Shown piece after piece: positions 37,490-47,700 of a DNA stretch of 64,000 nucleotides. Location: NCBI GenBank assembly GCA_040905685.1, contig JBBDRB010000040.1, positions 1 through 64,000 on the forward strand. Reading direction: 5' to 3'. Source of the stretch: JBBDMU01 sp040905685. GTDB taxonomy: Bacteria; Bacteroidota; Rhodothermia; Balneolales; Natronogracilivirgulaceae. Position numbers and translations under genes: made by a program. The notes under the pieces were generated by a model. The model was not told the origin of the DNA. It worked only from the letters and a program-made list of their open reading frames with translations, and made no database searches. The number at the start of each line of letters is the position of its first letter. Positions within the stretch are counted from its first letter, which is position 1.

Positions 37490-38944
37490 ATGCTAAACAA
37501 GCTACTATTCACCGTATTTTCCATTTTTATGTTCCTGGGTTGTTACGAAACCGGAAATGAACAGCGATCCTCCTATAGCCTGGACCTCGATGAAATTAAG
37601 GAACGCGGAACCTTGTATGCTATAACCAGTTATAGTCCGCTGAGCTATTTCATCTACCGTGGCCAGCCCATGGGTTATGAATATGAACTTCTGAAGCTGC
37701 TCGCCAAAGAGCTGGAGGTTGACCTTGAACTGGTCGTAGCCAGAGATATCGACCATATGATCGATATGCTTAATGAAGGGGAGGGGGATCTCATTGCCTA
37801 CAGCCTGACCATTCTTAATGAACGGGCCGAACGCGTCTCCTTTACCACGGCTTTAAATACTACCCGTCAAGTCCTGGTGCAAAGAAAGCCCGAGGGCTGG
37901 CGTTCCATGAAGCTGCATGAGATTGAACAGAGCTTAACGCGAAACCCCATAGAACTGAAGGGGGAAACCATCTTCGTCCGAAAAGGATCATCCTATGTTC
38001 CCAGGTTGCATAACCTGGCACAGGAAATAGGCGATGTCATCCATGTCATCGAAGCATCGGGAGAGCAAACTACCGATGATCTGATCAGGCTGGTGGCCGA
38101 AGACAGCCTTCGCTATACGGTATCGGATGAAAATATTGCCAAAGTCAACCAGAGCTATTATCCGGATATTGACGTGAATACCGCAATCAGCCTGCCTCAG
38201 CAGACGGCCTGGGCCGTTCGCAAAAATTCGCCCGGATTACTGGAAGAGGTCAATCAATGGATTAACGAAATCCAAATGCAATCGGATTTCTATGCGATCT
38301 ACAATAAATACTTTGAAAATTCCCGGGCTTACCGAAACCGGGCCGACAGTGACTTTCTTTCATTCCAGGGTGGCCGGATCTCTGAATACGATGACCTGAT
38401 TGTGAAGTATGCCAAAAATACAACCCTGGACTGGAAACTGATTGCGGCACTGATCTACCAGGAGTCGCAGTTCAACCCCTCCGCCCGTTCCTGGGCCGGG
38501 GCCACCGGCCTGATGCAGTTAATGCCACGGACGGCCAGGGCCTATGGCGCCAACAACCCCTCCAATCCCGATGAAAACATTCAGGCGGGTTCAAAATTCC
38601 TGGAGTGGCTGGAAGGGTACTGGCATGATAAAATCCAGGATGAAGACGAACGAATGAAATTTGTGCTGGCCTCCTACAATGTCGGGCAGGGTCACGTTCA
38701 GGATGCCCGGAGACTCACCAATAAATATAACGGAAATCCCGATGTTTGGGATGAGGTGGCTGAGTTCCTGTTGAAAAAATCCGATAAGGAATATTATAAT
38801 GACGAGGTGGTACATTACGGCTATTGCCGCGGAGAGGAACCGGTCAACTATGTAGGAGACATAATGTACATCTACAGCCATTATAAAAGAGCGGCCATGA
38901 TATACGAAATGTTCAACTATGAACCGGAACTGGCGGTGAATTAA
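37490..38944 (+). CDS. MltF-like membrane-bound lytic murein transglycosylase
   Basis: A 484-residue lipoprotein (lipobox MFLGC, Cys18) with two domains. Residues about 30-275 form a type 3 solute-binding domain (GTLYAITSYSPLSYFIYRGQ, GYEYELLKLLAKEL). Residues about 300-430 form an SLT lytic transglycosylase domain with the catalytic Glu in ALIYQESQFNPSARSWAGA, followed by GLMQLMPRTA and VLASYNVGQGHV. It cleaves the MurNAc-GlcNAc bond in peptidoglycan. The order matches E. coli MltF. It is monocistronic. Confidence 0.94.
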   Translation: MLNKLLFTVFSIFMFLGCYETGNEQRSSYSLDLDEIKERGTLYAITSYSPLSYFIYRGQPMGYEYELLKLLAKELEVDLELVVARDIDHMIDMLNEGEGDLIAYSLTILNERAERVSFTTALNTTRQVLVQRKPEGWRSMKLHEIEQSLTRNPIELKGETIFVRKGSSYVPRLHNLAQEIGDVIHVIEASGEQTTDDLIRLVAEDSLRYTVSDENIAKVNQSYYPDIDVNTAISLPQQTAWAVRKNSPGLLEEVNQWINEIQMQSDFYAIYNKYFENSRAYRNRADSDFLSFQGGRISEYDDLIVKYAKNTTLDWKLIAALIYQESQFNPSARSWAGATGLMQLMPRTARAYGANNPSNPDENIQAGSKFLEWLEGYWHDKIQDEDERMKFVLASYNVGQGHVQDARRLTNKYNGNPDVWDEVAEFLLKKSDKEYYNDEVVHYGYCRGEEPVNYVGDIMYIYSHYKRAAMIYEMFNYEPELAVN

Positions 38945-38965
38945 ACCGGCGCCCTCAGCCGGGTT
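38945..38965 (+). terminator. Weak terminator-like hairpin after the mltF-like gene
   Basis: AACCGGC at 38944-38950 can pair with GCCGGGTT at 38958-38965 across a 7-nt loop (one bulge), directly after the stop codon. There is no T run, so termination efficiency is uncertain. Confidence 0.35.
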
Positions 38966-39048
38966 GGATATTAAATAGGCTTAAGCTTTATTTTATAAAA
39001 ACGATATTACGTAATTATTCGTTTTTTGACCATATAGAGGAGCCTGAA

Positions 39049-39864
39049 GTGTTATGGCTCCGTATTGATCATCAAATGAGAGTATTAATGCGGTCAATCT
39101 GGAATGGAACCCTGGGTTTCGGTCTCGTAAGCATACCGGTAAAGTTGTACAGCGCGACGGAACAGGCCCGGCTGGACCTGGATATGCTCGATAAACATGA
39201 TCTGTCAAAGATCAAATACCAGCGTATCAATGAAAATACGGGTAAGGAAGTTAAATGGGGTGATATCGTCAAAGGCTATAAACTAGAGGATGAATATATC
39301 GTGCTCGGCAACGAAGATTTTGAAAAGGCCAATGCAAAAAAAACCAAGACGATCGAGATCGATGATTTTGTTGAAGAAAAAGACATTGACAGCATATATT
39401 TTGATAAACCCTATTACCTGGAACCTGAAAAATCAGGAAGAAAACCCTATGCCCTGCTCCGGGAGGCGTTAAAGAGGACCGGCAAAGTCGGTGTAGCCAC
39501 TTTTGTTCTCCGGCAGAAGGAAAACCTGGCCATAGTGCGGACCAATAAAGAAGTTATTGTACTGAACAAAATTCGCTTTCAAAGCGAAGTCAGGGATTTT
39601 AATGATCTTAATCTTCCCATGGACATTGATCTGGATAACAAACAGCTGGATATGGCCGTCCAGCTCATCGATCAGTATACAACCGAATTTGATGTATCAG
39701 CCTATAAGGACAATTATACCGAAGAACTTCAGGCGCTGATCAAACAGAAAGCCAGTGGCAAAGAAACCAGACAACCTGAAAAAGAGGTGACGCCCACCAA
39801 GTCAAAGGACCTCATGGCCCAATTAAAAGCCAGTCTGGAAGAAAAGAAAAAAAAGGCCTCTTAA
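39049..39864 (+). CDS. ku: Ku homologue for non-homologous end joining
   Basis: A homodimeric bacterial Ku that threads onto double-strand DNA ends and recruits LigD. It has 271 residues from a GTG at 39049, which has GAGGAG 6-7 bp upstream. The family normally begins at MRSIWNGTLGFGLVSIPVKL, the ATG at 39088, so the first 13 residues are uncertain. The core blocks DKHDLSKIKYQRINENTG, YYLEPEKSGRKPYALLREAL and the Lys-rich C-terminus are present. The ligD start lies 27 bp downstream. Confidence 0.95.
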   Translation: MLWLRIDHQMRVLMRSIWNGTLGFGLVSIPVKLYSATEQARLDLDMLDKHDLSKIKYQRINENTGKEVKWGDIVKGYKLEDEYIVLGNEDFEKANAKKTKTIEIDDFVEEKDIDSIYFDKPYYLEPEKSGRKPYALLREALKRTGKVGVATFVLRQKENLAIVRTNKEVIVLNKIRFQSEVRDFNDLNLPMDIDLDNKQLDMAVQLIDQYTTEFDVSAYKDNYTEELQALIKQKASGKETRQPEKEVTPTKSKDLMAQLKASLEEKKKKAS

Positions 39865-39891
39865 GCATCCGGTCTGTAATCGTACTCTTCT

Positions 39892-42303
39892 ATGGTACTC
39901 AACAGGTATAATGAAAAGAGGGATTTTGGCAAGACACCGGAACCGTCTGAGACGGCGGAAAAACCACGTACAGCTCCTGAATGGCGTTTCGTCGTTCAGA
40001 GGCATAACGCATCGCGGCTTCATTATGATCTGAGGCTGGAAATAAACGATACCCTGAAAAGCTGGGCCGTGCCCAAAGGTCCGTCAATGAATCCGGAAGA
40101 TAAAAGACTGGCCGTCATGGTGGAAGACCATCCGGTCAGTTATCTGGACTTCGAAGGCATCATTCCTAAAGGAAATTACGGTGCAGGCACGGTTGAAATT
40201 TGGGATTCCGGGACCTATGAACCCCAGGACGGGCTGAATGAACAAGCGGTGAGCGAGGCTTTGGAAAAAGGCAACTTAAAGTTCAGGTTATCCGGGAAAA
40301 AGCTGAAGGGCGGCTTCGATCTGGTGAAGATCAAAAACGATGACGATAAATCCTGGTTGCTTATCAAAAGAAAAGATGACCATGCCGTCACTCATCCCTA
40401 TAGCAGTGAGGATCACCGGTCCGTTTCAGGGTCAGTCAGATCAGACCAGGATATCCGGCCCATGCTGGCCCGTGTACGCGATGAGCCCTTTGATCATCCC
40501 GACTGGCTTTTTGAAGTAAAATGGGACGGGTACCGCACCCTGGCCGAGGTCAGGGCCGGCTGCATAGAGCTGTACTCGCGAAAAGGGCTGAAGGTGGGCA
40601 AAAAATATATTTCCATCGTAAAAGAGCTGGAAAAACTGAAGTACCACGCCATTTTAGATGGCGAGCTGGTCGTGCTGGACGAAGAAGGCCATGCCAGTTT
40701 CCAGGACCTTCAGCATTATGAGGCAAACCAGGATAGACTCCTTTGCTACTACGCCTTCGACCTGCTTTATCTCGAAGGGCGGGAACTGTATGAAACGCCG
40801 TTGAAGCAGAGAAAAGAGATGCTTAAAGAAATACTTCCGGATTCGTTTACCATTCTATACAGCGATCATATTACGGGCCGGGGCAAAGAGTTCTTTGAGA
40901 TGCTGAGAAACAGGAATATTGAAGGCATGATGGCCAAGCATGCCGAATCCCCATACCGGCCGGGCAGGAGAAGCGAAGCATGGCTGAAAATAAAATGGCA
41001 GAATCGCCAGGATGCTGTAATTGGTGGATTTACCGAGCCAAAGGGCTCAAGAAAGCACTTTGGCTCTCTGGTCCTGGGCATTTATAAAAACGGGAAACTT
41101 CGTTTTGCCGGCCACAGCGGAGGAGGTTTCAGCAACAGCGATATGATGAAAACCATGGATAAGCTCAAAGGCCTGGTTCAGGAGGAATCTCCCTTCGGCG
41201 AAGAGATCGAGACCAACACTCCGGTAACCTGGGTAAAGCCGGACCTGGTCTGCGAGTTATCATTCACCGAATGGACCAGTGACGGACGCATGAGGCATCC
41301 GAAGTTTTTGGGGTTCCGTCCGGATAAAAATGCAGGGGAGGTCGTTCGGGAAAATGAAAATAAGATCAACATGGAGAAGACTGAGAATATAAACGGAAGC
41401 GGACCGGATAAAATGGAGGTCGATGGCTATCAGGTGCCGCTTACCAATCAGGATAAGATCTACTGGCCGGATGAGGGATATACGAAAGGCGAACTGGTGG
41501 CTTATTACAATGAGGTGGCCGAATACATCCTGCCGTATTTACGGGACAGGCCGGAATCCCTGCACCGGCATCCCAACGGAATTAATGAAAAGGGATTTTT
41601 CCAAAAAGATATCCGTGACAAGCCGCCTTCCTGGATCCGGACCATTTCCATTTATTCCGAATCGGCAAATAAAGAGATCAATTATCTGCTGTGCCAAAAT
41701 AAAGCCAGCCTGATATACCTGGCCAACCTCGGTTGCATAGAATTAAATCCCTGGAATTCCAGGGTGCCGTCACTGGACCAACCCGATTATGTGGTTATCG
41801 ATATTGATCCCGACGGCAATCCGTTCACCCAAATCATCGATACGGCCCTGACGGTGAAAGGTATTCTGGATGAGGCTAAAATCCAGGGGTTTTGTAAAAC
41901 CTCCGGATCGTCGGGCCTGCATGTATACATTCCCCTGGGTGCAAAATACGATGATGCCCAGGCCAGAAATTTTGCCCATATAATAGCCCAGCTTACCCAC
42001 GAGCGCATTCCCGGCTTCACCAGTATGGAGAGGAGTCCCAAAAAGCGTAAAAAGAAAATATACCTCGATTACCTGCAGAATAAAACGGGCCAGACGCTCG
42101 CTGCGCCTTATAGCGTGCGACCCAAACCGGGAGCTACCGTTTCAACACCTGTACACTGGTCGGAACTGCGGCAAGGTATTCATCCATCCATGTTTACCAT
42201 AAAAAACATGGCTAAAAGGCTTGAACAAACAGGAGACCTGTTCAAGCCGGTACTCGGCAAAGGCATTGATATCGGGGAGGCGTTGTCCAATTTAGGCTCC
42301 TGA
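39892..42303 (+). CDS. ligD: Multifunctional DNA ligase D (PE-LIG-POL)
   Basis: The end-joining ligase, 803 residues. The domain order is phosphoesterase, ligase, polymerase, as in Pseudomonas rather than Mycobacterium. The phosphoesterase (about 30-150) has RHNASRLHYDLRLE. The ligase has the adenylated lysine K210 in FEVKWDGYR and a C-terminal OB fold. The primase-like polymerase (about 510-800) has the metal-binding Asp pair D637/D639 in VVIDIDPDG and KTSGSSGLHVYIP. It is probably cotranscribed with ku, 27 bp upstream. Confidence 0.96.
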   Translation: MVLNRYNEKRDFGKTPEPSETAEKPRTAPEWRFVVQRHNASRLHYDLRLEINDTLKSWAVPKGPSMNPEDKRLAVMVEDHPVSYLDFEGIIPKGNYGAGTVEIWDSGTYEPQDGLNEQAVSEALEKGNLKFRLSGKKLKGGFDLVKIKNDDDKSWLLIKRKDDHAVTHPYSSEDHRSVSGSVRSDQDIRPMLARVRDEPFDHPDWLFEVKWDGYRTLAEVRAGCIELYSRKGLKVGKKYISIVKELEKLKYHAILDGELVVLDEEGHASFQDLQHYEANQDRLLCYYAFDLLYLEGRELYETPLKQRKEMLKEILPDSFTILYSDHITGRGKEFFEMLRNRNIEGMMAKHAESPYRPGRRSEAWLKIKWQNRQDAVIGGFTEPKGSRKHFGSLVLGIYKNGKLRFAGHSGGGFSNSDMMKTMDKLKGLVQEESPFGEEIETNTPVTWVKPDLVCELSFTEWTSDGRMRHPKFLGFRPDKNAGEVVRENENKINMEKTENINGSGPDKMEVDGYQVPLTNQDKIYWPDEGYTKGELVAYYNEVAEYILPYLRDRPESLHRHPNGINEKGFFQKDIRDKPPSWIRTISIYSESANKEINYLLCQNKASLIYLANLGCIELNPWNSRVPSLDQPDYVVIDIDPDGNPFTQIIDTALTVKGILDEAKIQGFCKTSGSSGLHVYIPLGAKYDDAQARNFAHIIAQLTHERIPGFTSMERSPKKRKKKIYLDYLQNKTGQTLAAPYSVRPKPGATVSTPVHWSELRQGIHPSMFTIKNMAKRLEQTGDLFKPVLGKGIDIGEALSNLGS

Positions 42304-42312
42304 TGCTGCCGG

Positions 42313-42555
42313 CTAAAAAAAGGCGGAAAAGATATGCGCCGTCAGCAAAATAAGCACCGAGGCAATCACCGCCATGCCAATCGGGGCATCGAGGTTAAAG
42401 GCCTGAAAGAGCACCCCTCCGCAAACCGAAGCCAGGGTAGCTATGGTAAGGCTGCCTAGCCGGCTTATATATTGGTCTTTGGTAAGCCAGGAATAGATAA
42501 TACCAATTATCAAACCCATTAAAATGAACCAGATGAGTGTTGTAAAATCAATCAT
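42313..42555 (-). CDS. Small membrane protein, GlsB-like topology
   Basis: An 80-residue protein with three hydrophobic helices (LIWFILMGLIIGIIYSWL, LTIATLASVCGGVLFQ, MAVIASVLILLTAHI). I do not recognise a defined family, though the layout and a Gly-rich middle helix resemble GlsB/transglycosylase-associated proteins. An upstream ATG at 42603 overlaps the VWA stop (TAATG) and would add 16 hydrophilic residues, so translational coupling from that start is possible. Confidence 0.65.
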   Translation of the reverse strand: MIDFTTLIWFILMGLIIGIIYSWLTKDQYISRLGSLTIATLASVCGGVLFQAFNLDAPIGMAVIASVLILLTAHIFSAFF

Positions 42556-42602
42556 AATAGTACCAACATCCCTGTGCCTTTTTTCGTTTGGTGGAAAAGG
42601 CA

Positions 42603-43598
42603 TTAAACCAGTTCGGTACGAAAAAACAGCTTTTCGCTCAAAACGGAAAGTACAATCAGGAAAATACCCGGGAATAAAAAGTTGGCATACAGGTCGCGGT
42701 GATCGGTATACCTGAATTCTTCAACTTCACTTCGTTCCAGCAGGTCGATCTCATTGTATACCTGTCGAAGCGATTGATTATCTGTTGCCCGAAAATAGGT
42801 CCCCCCCGTATTTTCAGCAATCCGGGTCATCATTTCCTCATCTATATCCACCTTGATATTGTGGTAGCGTCTTCCATAAACAGGATCATCAATGGGATAG
42901 GGTGCCGTTGCTTCAGTGGAGCTGGCTCCAATCGTATAGACCCTGATCCCATGTGCTTTGGCAAGCTCTCCGGCTGTGATCGGATCAATTTCACCGGCAT
43001 TATTTTCTCCGTCGGTCAGCAAGACGATGACGCGGCTCTCGGCATCGCTGTCTTTAATCCGGTTCACGGCCGTAGCAAAGCCCATACCGATGGCCGTACC
43101 GTCCCGTACGATCCCGATATCCACTTTATCCAGCATGCCCCTGAGCATGGTATGATCGAGGGTGAGCGGGCAAATGGTGACGGCCTCCCGGGCAAAAACC
43201 ACCGCTCCTATCCGGTCCGACTTCCGGGCCTCCACAAATTCCTGCGCTATTTGCTTAACGGCATCAAGGCGGTTGGGCTGAAGATCCTCGGCCAGCATGG
43301 AAGATGAAATATCCAGAACCAGCATAATATCTATGCCTTCCATAGTGCGTTCAACGGTGACGTCTTCCTGCTGTGGCCGTGCGAGGGCCAGAATGATAAG
43401 CATAATGGCTAGAATCTGCATCAAAGAAGTCGCCCAAAAACCATGGGAACGCCAGTTTCCGGGAAGATCCTTCATGGCGCCGGTGTCAGAGAAGATCAGG
43501 TTTGCATATTTTTTCCTGGAATAATGCCACACCAGGCTGCCGCCAATCAGCGGCAACAGCAGCAGTGCCCACAGCCATTCGGGATTCGCCCAATTCAT
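42603..43598 (-). CDS. VWA-domain membrane protein, BatA-like
   Basis: A 331-residue protein starting at ATG 43598. A membrane segment lies near residues 9-24 and another at about 57-73. It has a von Willebrand A domain with an intact MIDAS: D96-S98-S100 in LDISSSM, Thr in VRDGTAIGMG and Asp in LLTDGENNAG. A C-terminal helix (FLFPGIFLIVLSVLSEKL) follows. The layout matches BatA of the Bacteroidota bat operon, linked to MoxR AAA proteins. Here no MoxR, BatB or BatD gene adjoins it. Confidence 0.88.
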   Translation of the reverse strand: MNWANPEWLWALLLLPLIGGSLVWHYSRKKYANLIFSDTGAMKDLPGNWRSHGFWATSLMQILAIMLIILALARPQQEDVTVERTMEGIDIMLVLDISSSMLAEDLQPNRLDAVKQIAQEFVEARKSDRIGAVVFAREAVTICPLTLDHTMLRGMLDKVDIGIVRDGTAIGMGFATAVNRIKDSDAESRVIVLLTDGENNAGEIDPITAGELAKAHGIRVYTIGASSTEATAPYPIDDPVYGRRYHNIKVDIDEEMMTRIAENTGGTYFRATDNQSLRQVYNEIDLLERSEVEEFRYTDHRDLYANFLFPGIFLIVLSVLSEKLFFRTELV

Positions 43599-44065
43599 AA
43601 TCAAAAAATATAAATGTAAATTTTATTATTACTGCAACGTGAAAATCTGATCTTAGAATATACCGACTATATAATTTCGCGTCATAAAGGGCCGCGCCCG
43701 GCATGACAGGGGATTAATTTGCCGCCAAATGAGGTTAAAAAGGGTAAACGGAGCATTATTATTAATTAAAATAAAGTATTTTTCCGGCTCCGTTCTCAAG
43801 CAGGGTGGGTATAACCGGAACAATGATCCCGGGAATAGGCTTGAATTGAAAATGTAAGCATTTGTTATGATTATGTTTAAACAGAGTCTTATATAATTGC
43901 TGGCCTATAAAAAAAAGATAACATACTTCCAAGGTAACGTCCGCTTCAGAGGTTTCTGAAAAAAAACTATGAAAAAATGAAAGTTGTACTTTTCTTTTAT
44001 CGACTAAAGGTTAAATTTTCATTATTATGAAAACATAATTTTTTTTAAAAACCAAAGGAGAATAC
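43599..44065. other. Divergent intergenic region VWA/OmpA-like
   Basis: An AT-rich 467-bp region. It holds an 8-bp perfect inverted repeat AACGGAGC (43747-43754) and GCTCCGTT (43787-43794) with a 32-nt loop. An AAAGGAG ribosome-binding site lies about 7 bp before the OmpA-like start. No credible frame or tRNA is present. Confidence 0.4.
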
Positions 44066-44614
44066 ATGAGTTGTCCAAAACATTTACCAATTTTACTTGC
44101 TCTTTTCATGAGCATGTCCTTAATAAACATGGGGTGTAATACAACCGAGCAGGTTGTCGAAGAACCAGAACCAGAAGTTGTAGAAGTTGTGGAACCGGAG
44201 CCGGAACCCGAGCCGGAACCCGAACCGGAACCCGAGCCAATTCAGGTTCCTGAACTGCACAGGGTTAATTTTGGATTTGATGAATCCAGCATTGAAAACC
44301 AGGAAGCCCGAAGGCTGGCTGAGAACCTTGAAAGGCTGCTCGAATTACCTTCCGATTACCGCGTAAGCATAGATGCTTATACAGATCATGTCGGAGGCGA
44401 CCAATACAACCTGCGTTTGAGCCAGCGCCGTGCTAATTCCGTGGTTCGCTTTTATACCCAAAATGGGATCAATGAAGAACGAATCGATAGCAGAGGGTTG
44501 GGGAAAGCTCCTGTTCCCTGTGCCAGACAGGATAACAACGACCGGGGGTGCCGGGAGAACCGGCGTGCTGAGTCTACCGTAGTAGAACCATACCGCAGCC
44601 CGCAGCGCAATTAG
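44066..44614 (+). CDS. OmpA-family peptidoglycan-binding lipoprotein (Pal-like)
   Basis: A 182-residue lipoprotein with lipobox NMGC (Cys24). A low-complexity Glu-Pro linker spans about residues 33-58. An OmpA domain (about 65-175) follows, with FGFDESSIENQEARRLAENL, DAYTDHVGGDQYNLRLSQRR and SRGLGKAPVP, the residues that hold diaminopimelate of peptidoglycan. The linker probably spans between outer membrane and wall. A strong AAAGGAG site suggests high expression, and a terminator follows directly. Confidence 0.93.
   Translation: MSCPKHLPILLALFMSMSLINMGCNTTEQVVEEPEPEVVEVVEPEPEPEPEPEPEPEPIQVPELHRVNFGFDESSIENQEARRLAENLERLLELPSDYRVSIDAYTDHVGGDQYNLRLSQRRANSVVRFYTQNGINEERIDSRGLGKAPVPCARQDNNDRGCRENRRAESTVVEPYRSPQRN
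44191..44238 (+). repeat. Short tandem repeat encoding Glu-Pro linker
   Basis: About four copies of a 12-bp unit (GAGCCGGAACCC with single-base variants) inside the OmpA-like gene, encoding alternating Glu and Pro. Such repeats can change length by slippage. 12-bp steps keep the frame. Confidence 0.75.
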
Positions 44615-44620
44615 AAAACA

Positions 44621-44667
44621 AGAATAAGCACCTCAAATGCTAACCATTTGGGGTGCCTATTCTTTTC
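44621..44667 (+). terminator. Strong terminator, possibly bidirectional
   Basis: Long arms of 19 nt at 44621-44639 (AGAATAAGCACCTCAAATG) and 44645-44663 pair with a single mismatch across a 5-nt loop, then run into TTTT. It lies between the convergent OmpA-like and M1 peptidase genes. The 5' flank is A-rich, so it may serve both. Confidence 0.85.
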
Positions 44668-44721
44668 ATTTAGACGGCTATTACCCCACCGTCCTTGCCT
44701 CATCATGCGTCTGTCTGCCGC

Positions 44722-47700
44722 TCAGAACTGTTCGCTGACGCCAAATACAAAGCGAGTGCCGAAATCATCGTTTCCCTGGAGGGCATGCAGGTAAAAGGGC
44801 ATACGAATGCTAAGGCTGAGTTTTTGCAGGAATCTGCTTTGGGGGCGCCAACGGTCAAAGGCATTCAACGAGGCCAGATCATAGGTGAGGCCTGTTCCGA
44901 TCCCGGCAAGAATATTATTTTGCCCGGATTCATCAAAAACCGGAAAGTCATCCAGCCAATCCCCTGACCAGCTCTTGCCAAGTCCAGAGAAAAGCTCAAA
45001 CGAAAGCGGATCGAGGCCACGGTTTCCATCAAAAGGCTGCCAGGTATTCCAGATCGTCATGCTGAAATAGTTGTTGCCGAACTCGTCCGGAGATCCGATC
45101 CCGGCTAGTCCGTACCCCAGCAGCCCGTTTCCATTGCCGGCAAGGAGGTTCAAATCACGGACGAGTTCATTGCTGATGTTGGCCGTGCTCCACCAGGTTT
45201 CATTCTGCCAGAGCTGTTCGGAAGACGGACCCGAAACCGGCCACCGGTACTGCCGGGGCATTCCCTGTGAACCCCAGCCTATAGACAGCCCAAAGCGGGA
45301 AGACAGTTTATGCCCTGTCAAAAAGGTGCGGTTAGCCTTCAGGGAACTATGGCTGGCGGATAAAAAATCACCGAAACTTGCGGCCGTAAGATTGAGGCTG
45401 AACCCATTTTCCCGAGCATCGCCATGGGTATAGCTCAGCGCTAACCCCCAGGTATTTCCGGCCTCCCACGAACCGTCCAGCACGTCAATGAACCGGTCGG
45501 CCGTTTTGGCCTGGTGGAAAGCAGACAAACGAATCTCACGAAAGGTATCTTCCAGGACCCCGAACCGGCCAAGTTGCCGTGAGAATGCTATACGTTCCTC
45601 AAAAACACCGTAATAACGTTTTACACCGGCATTCAGGTAGCTTTCCGGGCCAAATTGCTCAAGTTTTCTCTGATACTGCAAACGGTAATCTACATCCGTA
45701 TTATCGGGATGATAGCCATGCAGCCCTCCTCCGGAGACAAAAAACGAAGCTTCCAGGGAAGGATTGTCAAACAGGTAGGCACCATAGGAGGTCATCCCCA
45801 GGCGGATACCGGCTGTCTGGCCATACCATAAGGCCGGACGATAACTATAGCCAAAATGCTCGCGGCCGGGACGGGCCGGCCGGGTGAACCGGGCTTCAAG
45901 GGGAAAGGGACGGACGTTATTGAGCCTGTTACGGTCCGCCATCCGCAGGCTGGGGTCAATCCCGGCGCGAACCGTCTTTTGTCCCTTGTTAGGAATGGTA
46001 AATTCATAAAAAGTGTGGGTCCATGGCCAGGCGGGCAGAACGATCCATTCCTGGTCTGTATGGTCCGGTTCTTTTCGGCCAAGCATGAGATCCAGGGGAA
46101 TATAGACCATCACGCTCTCCCCGTTTTCAAAATCAACTTCAAGATCGACGGGCATGAGGTGATCGTCTTTGCGTTCCAGGCGGATAGTAAGGCTGTCCCC
46201 GGTTTGGGTCAGCTTGTCTATGGCATAATCGATGGTATGCGTTGTAGTCAGGGCATGGTCAAAATACCAGTCCAGGATCAGGCCGCTTTCTTTCTCCACA
46301 ATCCGTTTAAAATCGGTTGGGTCGGGATGACGGAATTGCCACTCCCTGAAATACCGCCTCAATGACCGCTGTAAGGTTTCCTGTCCGGCCACATAGGCAA
46401 GCTGGTTCAGGAACACAGCTCCCTTGGAATAGGAGGCCACGCTATATGCAAAATTCGTTGTATAATGATCGGCATGCCGTAGCATAGGCTCTTCCAGTCC
46501 GGAGTCGACAATACTCAGGTAACGCAGGTAACTATTGAGGTGGGGATCGCCCTCTATGCCAAAAAGATGCTGCATGGTCAGGTTGGATATATAGGTGGTG
46601 AACCCTTCGTCCATCCAGGCATAGAGGTTCTCGTTGGTGGCCAGCGTGGAATGGAACCACATATGAGCCAGTTCATGCACGGTTACTCCAACCAGGCTGT
46701 ACAGGGAGCGGTGGCCGGTGATCAGGGTGGCCATTGGATATTCCATGCCGCCGTCGCCTCCCTGAATAACCGAAAACTGTTCAAAGGGATATGTGCCGAC
46801 CTGTTCACTGATAAATCGTATGGCTTCCATGGTAAAGTTGCCCAGCATTTCCCAATCCCGGGTTTCAGGGCGCTCGACATACAAAAGGTGAACCCGCGGC
46901 CCGTCGTCCATCTGGTAAATATCATGGGTAAAGTCCACGTCGGCCGCCCATACAAAATCAATGACATTCGGAGCGTGGAATTGCCAGGTCAGTTCATCGC
47001 CTCCGGGACGGTTTGTTTCCGTACCGGAATCCTGGTAGCCGTGGCCGATTTCATGGGGATTCTGAAGATAGCCGGTCGCGCCGAGAACATAGGAGGAGTC
47101 GATGGTGATCGTTACATCAAAGTCGCCGAATACCCCATGGAATTCCCGATTTACATACGGATGGGTGTGCCAGCCTTCCTCGTCATACGCCGCCATTTTA
47201 GGGTACCACTGAGCCATTGAATAATCGATGCCCTCCCTGTTATTCCTGCCGCTGCGCCGTACCTGAACAGGCACCCTCCCCTCAAAGGTCATGTCGAACT
47301 CGGCCTGGCTGCCTGGCATTATGGGTTCGGCCAGTTCCACAACCAGGATTGTTTGTTCGGTCCGGTACTCCAGGGGCCGGCCATTTTGGCTAAGGGAAAC
47401 GACACGCTGATACCCGGTTTCATCGTCATCGAGGTGATAAATACGCTCACCCACCCGGCTGTCCGGATCCACGATCGTGCGAGACCGTACATCCATTAAG
47501 CTGTTAGGCTTAAAAGCATTAAAATACAGATGATAATATACATTATGCAGGGTGTCCGGGGAATGGTTCGTATAGACTACCTTCTGTGTTCCGGATAACC
47601 GGTGGGTTTCCACATCAAGGTGCACATCCATATCGTAGTGTATGGACTGCTGCCAGCGTGCGGATTGATGCTGGGCAGCGGATGTCTGGGTTAAAAGTAA

